The notes under the pieces were generated by a model. It was not told where the DNA came from. It worked only from the letters and a program-made list of their open reading frames with translations, and made no database searches. DNA of 64,000 bases. Origin: Mya arenaria (taxonomy: Eukaryota > Mollusca > Bivalvia > Myida > Myidae). Shown one piece after another: positions 58,401 through 64,000 of the stretch. Every line of letters starts with the position of its first letter. Positions within the stretch are counted from its first letter, which is position 1. The stretch covers positions 39,216,514 to 39,280,513 of the forward strand of contig NC_069122.1 of the NCBI RefSeq assembly GCF_026914265.1. The letters run 5' to 3'. Both the position numbers and the translations under genes were made by a program.

Positions 58401-61400
58401 AAAACATTATTAAATTATTTATTGAAATGGAAATATGAAAATCTACGTTCTGATTTTTTGTCCGCAATCTTATATCATTGGTTTGCAAATATTTCAGCAA
58501 AAATTTGCTCTTAAATTCCAAGACAAAAAATAAAAAAAAGTTGTAAAAATGATAAACCAGTGAGAGTGCAGCTCTAAATAACTACAAAATGTACATTTCA
58601 AAATGTGTCAGAAATTTATTTAAGAATATTATTCATGTGCATTAGAGCTTTTATTAGAGTTTAATCGTTTATTAAAGTATCATCATTTTGACACCATATA
58701 TTAATTTCAGGATATTAATAATACCAATAAAATGTACTGCCATACAAAGGATATATGTTATATGAGACAGAGTTCTTATGTTCAGGATTAAGCCTCAGAA
58801 ATCTGGATTGAGATCTGTTAACTTCAGACTATTGTACAGTTGTAAAGGTTATTTTTTAGCTTAAACTTTCGCATTAAAAAAGCTAGGAAACATGTACCTA
58901 GATATGAATATATTTAATAACAAATTTCGAAGGGAAGAGAAGTTAAGGCCAGAGATAATTGACAGGCTAGATGATCTTGCTCTTATTCTGTTAAAATATA
59001 ATTTCCTTACCTCCCACGCAGGCCTCAATGACCTATCGGTGTACCTTGACCCGGAAGAGGTTCAGCCTTCAAATCCGTTCTTGCTTTCAAAGAAAGAGGA
59101 TACAGTCATGGATGTGGCTTTACATATTCTGGAGACTGTCACAGCCAGGAAGGGACCCCGTATGTATTGAATTTTGTATTTTATCTCCTGTTTGTGGAAA
59201 TTTGTGCTTCTGGAATATTTGATGATTACTGTAGAAAGTGTTTACATGTTTATGATGTGGCATTACTCATCTTAAGATCATTTTACTTTCGTATGTATAT
59301 TGTTAAAGATGCACTCTTACTCCCAAATAAGATGTACCACAATTGTGTTAATTTACCGAAAAGGATCAATAAATATTGAAAAAAGTGGGATACTGTGTTT
59401 AATTTGAAAGAAAGGTGCAGAAAACACGGGAGGATAGTTGATCAATGTAAATCTTTTAGGACCCACCAGTCATTAAATATCTATGCGTTTCAGCTATTAA
59501 ATACAGGGTTAAAATCTTGTTATCAGTAATTAATATTTTCCATAAATGCATTATTTATTAAGTGGACAAAGGTTTATCACTCAAAATATATGTTTGTTAT
59601 AAATACATGTGTTCTGTATGTTTTGATTACAAATACGACTGTCACTTTAAGATCCTCATTTTACTTTAGTATGTACATTTATGTGACACTATTGTTGATG
59701 ATTCCATATTGTTAAAAATATTGTATCGTTGTTGGTAATTGTTTCCAGCCGGAATCGTCACACCACCAATGTCTATAGATACAGACAGACAGAAAATAAT
59801 TAATGCATAGCATATTACAAGGAAAACATGTAGTTATAGAGACAAATAAAAACAGAGCAGAGAAGAAAAATGTTTCAAAAATACTAATGATAAATATCAA
59901 AATCAAAATTTAAATGGTACATATCTGAAATAACAGGATAGTAGGAATTTAGGAGGCTAATATCATATACAGTCTTGAACATGGCTAAAAGGTCATTGTT
60001 AGAAGATTAAACACCTAGGGATTATGTACTTTATTTGTGTTTCAGATTCCTACAACATCACAAACACCCGTGGTCGTGTTGCACGATGTATTCTGTTTAA
60101 GACGGCCTTCAAGCTTGGAGAGGATATCATAGGAATCATGGATTTCTCAGATACCACAGTGCCATGTGTTCAGGTTTGTGTGTTTTGTCTCAGTACTAAA
60201 CTAATATGTCAGGCTTAGTCTTAATCTATATTATAATGATATAGTGTAGCATACACATATAGTAATTGTTGTTCTCAGGCCAAATAGCACACAAATACAC
60301 AAGTCTAATCACAACCCATTTAAAGGGGCTAGACACCATATGGTCCAAAAATCGGCAAATGCAGTATTTCATTAAAACAAGTCCAGGATTGTCTATGGGA
60401 GCTAGTAGGAGACCAATAATACATAACTTTACATGGTTAAAATAAAAATGCAACAATCATGCTGCTGTCAAATCTGTATTCCTATTTTAAATAGTGCATA
60501 ATGGTTTCCCAGTTTAAATTATATCAGTTTATGAGTACAGATGAATATACCGACACTATTTTAAACCTTACTGAGCTTTACAAGGTAGACAACCCCAGTA
60601 AATTTTAAATTGGCAAAACTGAAAGATGCATGTGTCATAAGCCATGTGATACCAGGGCTCTCGCGAGGGGGCGACTTGGGGTATCATACATCAGTAAGTA
60701 ATATTCAATCCGTTGTACACAAAAATGTCAATTGTATGTAATTTTTGACAATTTGCTTTTTTTCTTGCAAGTGTATCATCTGGTGTCTAGCTCCTTTAAA
60801 GCTGCACTCTCACAGATTGAACGTTTTGACATTTTTTTTTATTTTTTGTCTTGGAAAGAGCCAATTATTGCAAAAATCCATGGAAACCAGTTGTATAAGA
60901 CTGCTGACAAAAAATTAGATCGCAGATTTTAATACTTAAGTTAAAAAATTGATGTTTTATGTATTTTTCTTAAACCGTTAGTAACGCTTTAAGCCATAAA
61001 ACATTAATTTTCAAACAGATATATATGAAAATCTACGATTTGATTTTTGTCAGCAATCTTATATCAATGGTTTGCAGATATTTCCACAAAATATTTCCCT
61101 TTCCAAGACAAAAAATAAAAGAGTTGTAAAAATGGTATATCTGTGAGAGTGCAGCTTTAACATAAACATCAAAGTTATCTGAAACATATTTTTGTGCTCT
61201 TTTTACAAGCATATTTTGAAGTAATACGTCTTGATTAAATCCTTTTGTTAATATTTAAAAGAACACAATAATTTTAGAGCAAAACATGTACTTGTAGTTA
61301 TTGATCAAAAACAATTTTTTTTTGTATTCAGAATGTATTTTTTTTTTGAATCTTGACGTGAGTTAATGTGCTTTTAAAAGGTGTAAAAGCATAGATGATT

Positions 61401-62389
61401 TTTGATAACTTTTAATATTATGTGGTTAAATGAGTTGAGATTGATATTGTGATAAGTCATAAGTAAGAATACAAAATACAAGCTACTCTTCAAAATGAGT
61501 TAGGACTATAATGCCAATTGCATATCTTTTTAAACAGTTAAAATTTCTTAAAGGGACTGTACACCAGATTGGCAAAAAAAAAAAGGTTTTTTACTGTAAG
61601 GAATCTCAGGACAATTAACTAAAAGATGTTTTACTCTTTGATTTCATAATTGTAAAAACAATACCAAAATGTAATAATAATATCGAGTCGGAGACCGGGT
61701 TCGAACTGGTGTCGCCAAAATTGCAGTCCAGTGTTGTATCCACTGTGCTACAAAGGTTTACCCTAATCGGTCGGCATATTTTAGCTATATACCTAACTTG
61801 GTAATATCACGTGATAACATCGACTAGCCAATCATGCATAAGGAATGAATTCTACTAGACATACCTAGTAATCTTTTTTAATGGAAAAATACGAAAAACT
61901 CTGAAAAACATATTAATTGTAAACAATGTGGTACTTCAGTTAGTAAGTTTCAATGAATTGTACACATCAATACCAAGTTTATGTCAGTTTTCGACAATTT
62001 TTTTTTTTTCGCTATTTCATCATACAACCCCTTTAAGTGTTTGAATACTATTGATCTTTATCTGTAATAAGGCTATTTACAAAGGATATCCCTAATTAAA
62101 GACTTAAGTTGTTGTATCAGGTAAACTTTAACAATTACTAAACCACATAGAGAATTTTATTTTGACTCAAAAAAATACATTTTTGACCTTTATTACTTGT
62201 ATTTTGTTTAGTATTGCGTAACATTACAAAGTGAAGAGACAATCTCAGAGGAGTGTCGAAAGAAGAACACACAGGGTAGTTCGTTGACGTCGTATGTGCG
62301 ACACCAGGACATGTGTTTACACACGCTCAAGTCTCACTTCAGTATACCAGTCCCCCTGACTGCGACACCATGCTTTATAACTGATATAG
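52430..62389 (+). CDS. RGP1: RGP1, RAB6A exchange-factor complex partner, 3' end outside window
   Basis: Seven exons join in phase to 309 residues: 52430-52530, 53165-53286, 53787-53897, 54425-54574, 59022-59159, 60046-60173, 62212-62389. All have GT-AG borders. It starts [20 protein letters not shown], like human RGP1. Further matches are [76 protein letters not shown] and [20 protein letters not shown]. These cover the arrestin-like Rgp1 domain. RGP1 with RIC1 forms the exchange factor that activates RAB6A for retrograde transport to the Golgi. Human RGP1 is about 390 residues, so roughly 70-80 residues in one or more exons lie beyond the right edge. Intron 4 (4.4 kb) and introns 5-7 carry several MITEs, and intron 7 continues into a minisatellite. 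Confidence 0.95.
54693..55368 (+). repeat. Dispersed repeat in RGP1 intron 4
   Basis: Begins GCTCGACTGGCCAAAAGGCC followed by AGAAGAGC and closes AGGGCCTCATGGGTCACTTGTTT, the same design as the repeat at 29149-30612 (hairpin start, GGGCC...CTTGTTT end). A short GATA run is at 55098. Confidence 0.55.
55369..56920. other. Intronic AT-rich stretch of RGP1
   Basis: No exon or structured repeat is recognised between the repeat ending at 55368 and the tRNA-like piece at 56925. Confidence 0.4.
56925..57003 (-). repeat. tRNA-like SINE head, minus strand
   Basis: Read on the minus strand, GTGGCCATGTGGTCTTGACA resembles box A and GGTTCAACTCC box B, about 50 bases apart. No acceptor-stem pairing, so a tRNA-derived repeat and not a tRNA gene. 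Confidence 0.5.
57165..57293 (+). mobile_element. Right-end fragment of MITE family 3
   Basis: CCCCAGCACTGCAGGGCCAC, TATCCCCGGTATACCCCCGG and the closing GGTTACAATTGACTGGTGCA follow the right half of 38021-38320. Confidence 0.8.
58213..58577 (+). mobile_element. Palindromic MITE family 1, copy E
   Basis: Begins TTAAAGCTGCACTCTCACAG and ends AGTGAGAGTGCAGCTCTAA. The halves pair along the length (CTTGGAGCGAGCCAATTTTT opposite TTCCAAGACAAAAAA). RGP1 intron 4. Confidence 0.88.
59303..59650 (+). mobile_element. TTAA-ended MITE (family 4), copy 2
   Basis: TTAAAGATGCACTCTTACTC starts it and GACTGTCACTTTAA ends it. Shares GATGTACCACAATT-like, TTTCAGCTATTAAATACAGG and AGTAATTAATATTTTCCAT phrases with 46649-46995. 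RGP1 intron 5. Confidence 0.85.
60320..60799. mobile_element. TTAA-ended MITE with GGGGCTAGACACC ends
   Basis: TTAAAGGGGCTAGACACCAT and inverted TTAAAGGAGCTAGACACCAG are terminal repeats. The right TTAA (60796-60799) is also the left TTAA of the next element. RGP1 intron 6. Confidence 0.85.
60796..61160 (+). mobile_element. Palindromic MITE family 1, copy F, complete
   Basis: TTAAAGCTGCACTCTCACAG and GTGAGAGTGCAGCTTTAA, with a TTAAACCGTTAGTAACGCTT centre. This is the best preserved copy in the window. Confidence 0.92.
61548..62036 (+). mobile_element. TTAA-ended MITE (family 2) with tRNA-like core, undisturbed
   Basis: TTAAAGGGACTGTACACCAG to CATCATACAACCCCTTTAA. The minus-strand tRNA-like core has TAGCACAGTGGATACAAC and a GTTCGAACCCGG-type box B region. 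It aligns with 36323-37247 outside the nested insert. Ends 175 bp before RGP1 exon 7. Confidence 0.85.
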
Positions 62390-62816
62390 GTTAGTATTAG
62401 TTTAAACTAATGTATTTTTGCAACAGTTGTGAAAGAAGTTATATTGACTTACACGTTTGCTAAGTCACTCACATTCACACAATGTTGGGCAGAGTGTGAT
62501 CTTGTTTTGTGAGCAGAACTGGAGTACCAGGATAAAACCAACTTGTAAGGGTTGTTTACCAGCAACCAAACTTAAATATGCCCAAGCCAGGCAACAGTAA
62601 CTGGAATACCTTTGTAATTGAGTATTCACAATTTATTTGAAAATTATATCTCACAGGCTTTTGCTGCAAGTCTGGTGCTTGACCAACTGTGACTTTTATG
62701 GATAATTACTTACCGTACTATCCTTCCAATCCCTTGCACACAATATTCATACATATGTATTTCTATAGGAGGAGGAGTCAAGTTTGTGTTTCAGGAGACT
62801 CTTGAATCTCTTACAA

Positions 62817-64000
62817 TGTTGTTAACTGTCAAACATTTCTGAACAGTTAACTAATAACGTTAACTGTAATTTAGCCCAATTCTGTTAACTGTCAAAACAT
62901 TCTAGACTGTTGACCCAATGGTGTAACGTATTTGACCCAATGGTGTAACTCAACCCAATTATGTTAACTGTCAAAACATTCTGAACTGTTGACCCAATGG
63001 TGTAACTCAACCCAATTATGTTAACTGTCAAAACATTCTGAACTGTTGACCCAATGGTGTAACTCAACCCAATTATGTTAACTGTCAAAACATTCTGAAC
63101 TGTTGACCCAATGGTGTAACGTATTTGACCCAATGGTGTAACTCGACCCAATTATGTTAACTGTCAAAACATTCTGAACTGTTGACCAAACGTTGGAACT
63201 CAGCCCAATTATGTTAACTGTCAAAACATTCTGAACTGTTGACCCGATGGTGTAGCTTGACCCAATTATGTTAACTGTCAAAACATTCTGAACTGTTGAC
63301 CCAATGGTGTAACTCGACCCAATAATATTAGCTGTCAAAACATTCTGAACTGTTGACCTGATGGTGTAGCTTGACCCAATTATGTTAACTGTCAAAACAT
63401 TCTGAACTGTTGACCCAATGGTGTAACTCAACCCAATTATGTTAACTGTCAAAACATTCTGAACTGTTGACCCAATGGTGTAACTCAACCCAATTATGTT
63501 AACTGTCAAAACATTCTGAACTGTTGACCTGATGGTGTAGCTTGACCCAATTATGTTAACTGTCAAAACATTCTGAACTGTTGACCCAATGGTAATTATG
63601 TTAACTGTCAAAACATTCTGAACTGTTGACCCAATGGTGTAACTCAACCCAATTATGTTAACTGTCAAAACATTCTGAATTGTTGACCCAATGGTGTAAC
63701 TCAACCCAATTATGTTAACTGTCAAAACATTCTGAACTGTTGACCCATTGGTGTAACTCGACCCAATAATGTTAACTGTCAAAACATTCTGAACTGTTGA
63801 CCCGATGGTGTAGCTTGACCCAATTATGTTAACTGTCAAAACATTCTGAACTGTTGACCCGATGGTGTAGCTTGACCCAATTATGATAACTGTCAAAACA
63901 TTCTGAACTGTTGACCCGATGGTGTAGCTTGACCCAATTATGATAACTGTCAAAACATTCTGAACTGTTGACCCATTGGTGTAGCTTGACCCAATTATGA
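62817..64000 (-). repeat. 57-bp minisatellite running past the window edge
   Basis: About 20 units around TGTCAAAACATTCTGAACTG plus TTGACCCAATGGTGTAACTC and AACCCAATTATGTTAAC. Variants CCGATGGTGTAGCTTGACCC alternate with CCAATGGTGTAACTCAACCC. The 57-bp length is divisible by 3, so minus-strand frames stay open. It lies in RGP1 intron 7. Confidence 0.97.

Noticed and set aside
62769..62830. Further RGP1 exon after a CTATAG acceptor
   Set aside because: The frame after the acceptor does not continue the RGP1 sequence expected after exon 7 and runs into the minisatellite without a donor.
63078..63953. 291-codon minus-strand frame
   Set aside because: By-product of the 57-bp repeat, whose length is divisible by 3.

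Overview
The window looks like invertebrate animal nuclear DNA, most likely from a bivalve mollusc. It is AT-rich, has GT-AG introns, and is filled with short inverted-repeat transposons, tRNA-like repeats, minisatellites and molluscan-type dispersed repeats. The species call is inference from repeat style and gene content; nothing here fixes the species. All confident genes lie on the + strand. Coding sequence was rebuilt by joining splice-flanked segments whose reading phases agree. Layout. 1-17.8 kb is mostly repeats and unassigned DNA, with one weak, unrecognised spliced reading frame (about 11.8-14.4 kb). 17.88-19.75 kb is a broken mariner element with TA target duplication and matching ends. 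20.6-25.4 kb holds a CAGGG-ended DNA transposon remnant, a long TA microsatellite and two local tandem duplications. 25.5-28.97 kb is a compact gene whose final exon carries two separate proteins: the end of a 66-residue LYR-motif microprotein resembling the one encoded upstream of vertebrate MIEF1, and 80 nt later a complete 275-residue ankyrin/SOCS-box protein. 34.0-48.8 kb is a complete ten-exon gene for a 532-residue acyl-CoA synthetase of the 4-coumarate-CoA ligase/luciferase type. Its introns carry many small transposons, a decayed copy of exon 6, a 2.3-kb 33-bp minisatellite and a 0.9-kb 20-bp minisatellite. 52.4 kb to the right edge is a seven-exon 5' part of RGP1, the Golgi RAB6A exchange-factor partner; its last intron runs into a 57-bp minisatellite that crosses the window edge. 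The three genes show no obvious shared pathway: a mitochondrial LYR microprotein with a ubiquitin-ligase adaptor, an acyl-CoA ligase, and a Golgi trafficking factor. The most notable arrangement is the LYR microprotein plus ASB-type protein on one mRNA. Other points of interest are a palindromic transposon family present in the 3' untranslated regions of two genes, several transposon families sharing TTAA-type ends (two of them abutting over one TTAA), a transposon carrying tRNA-like promoter boxes, and a nested insertion that reveals its own target duplication.
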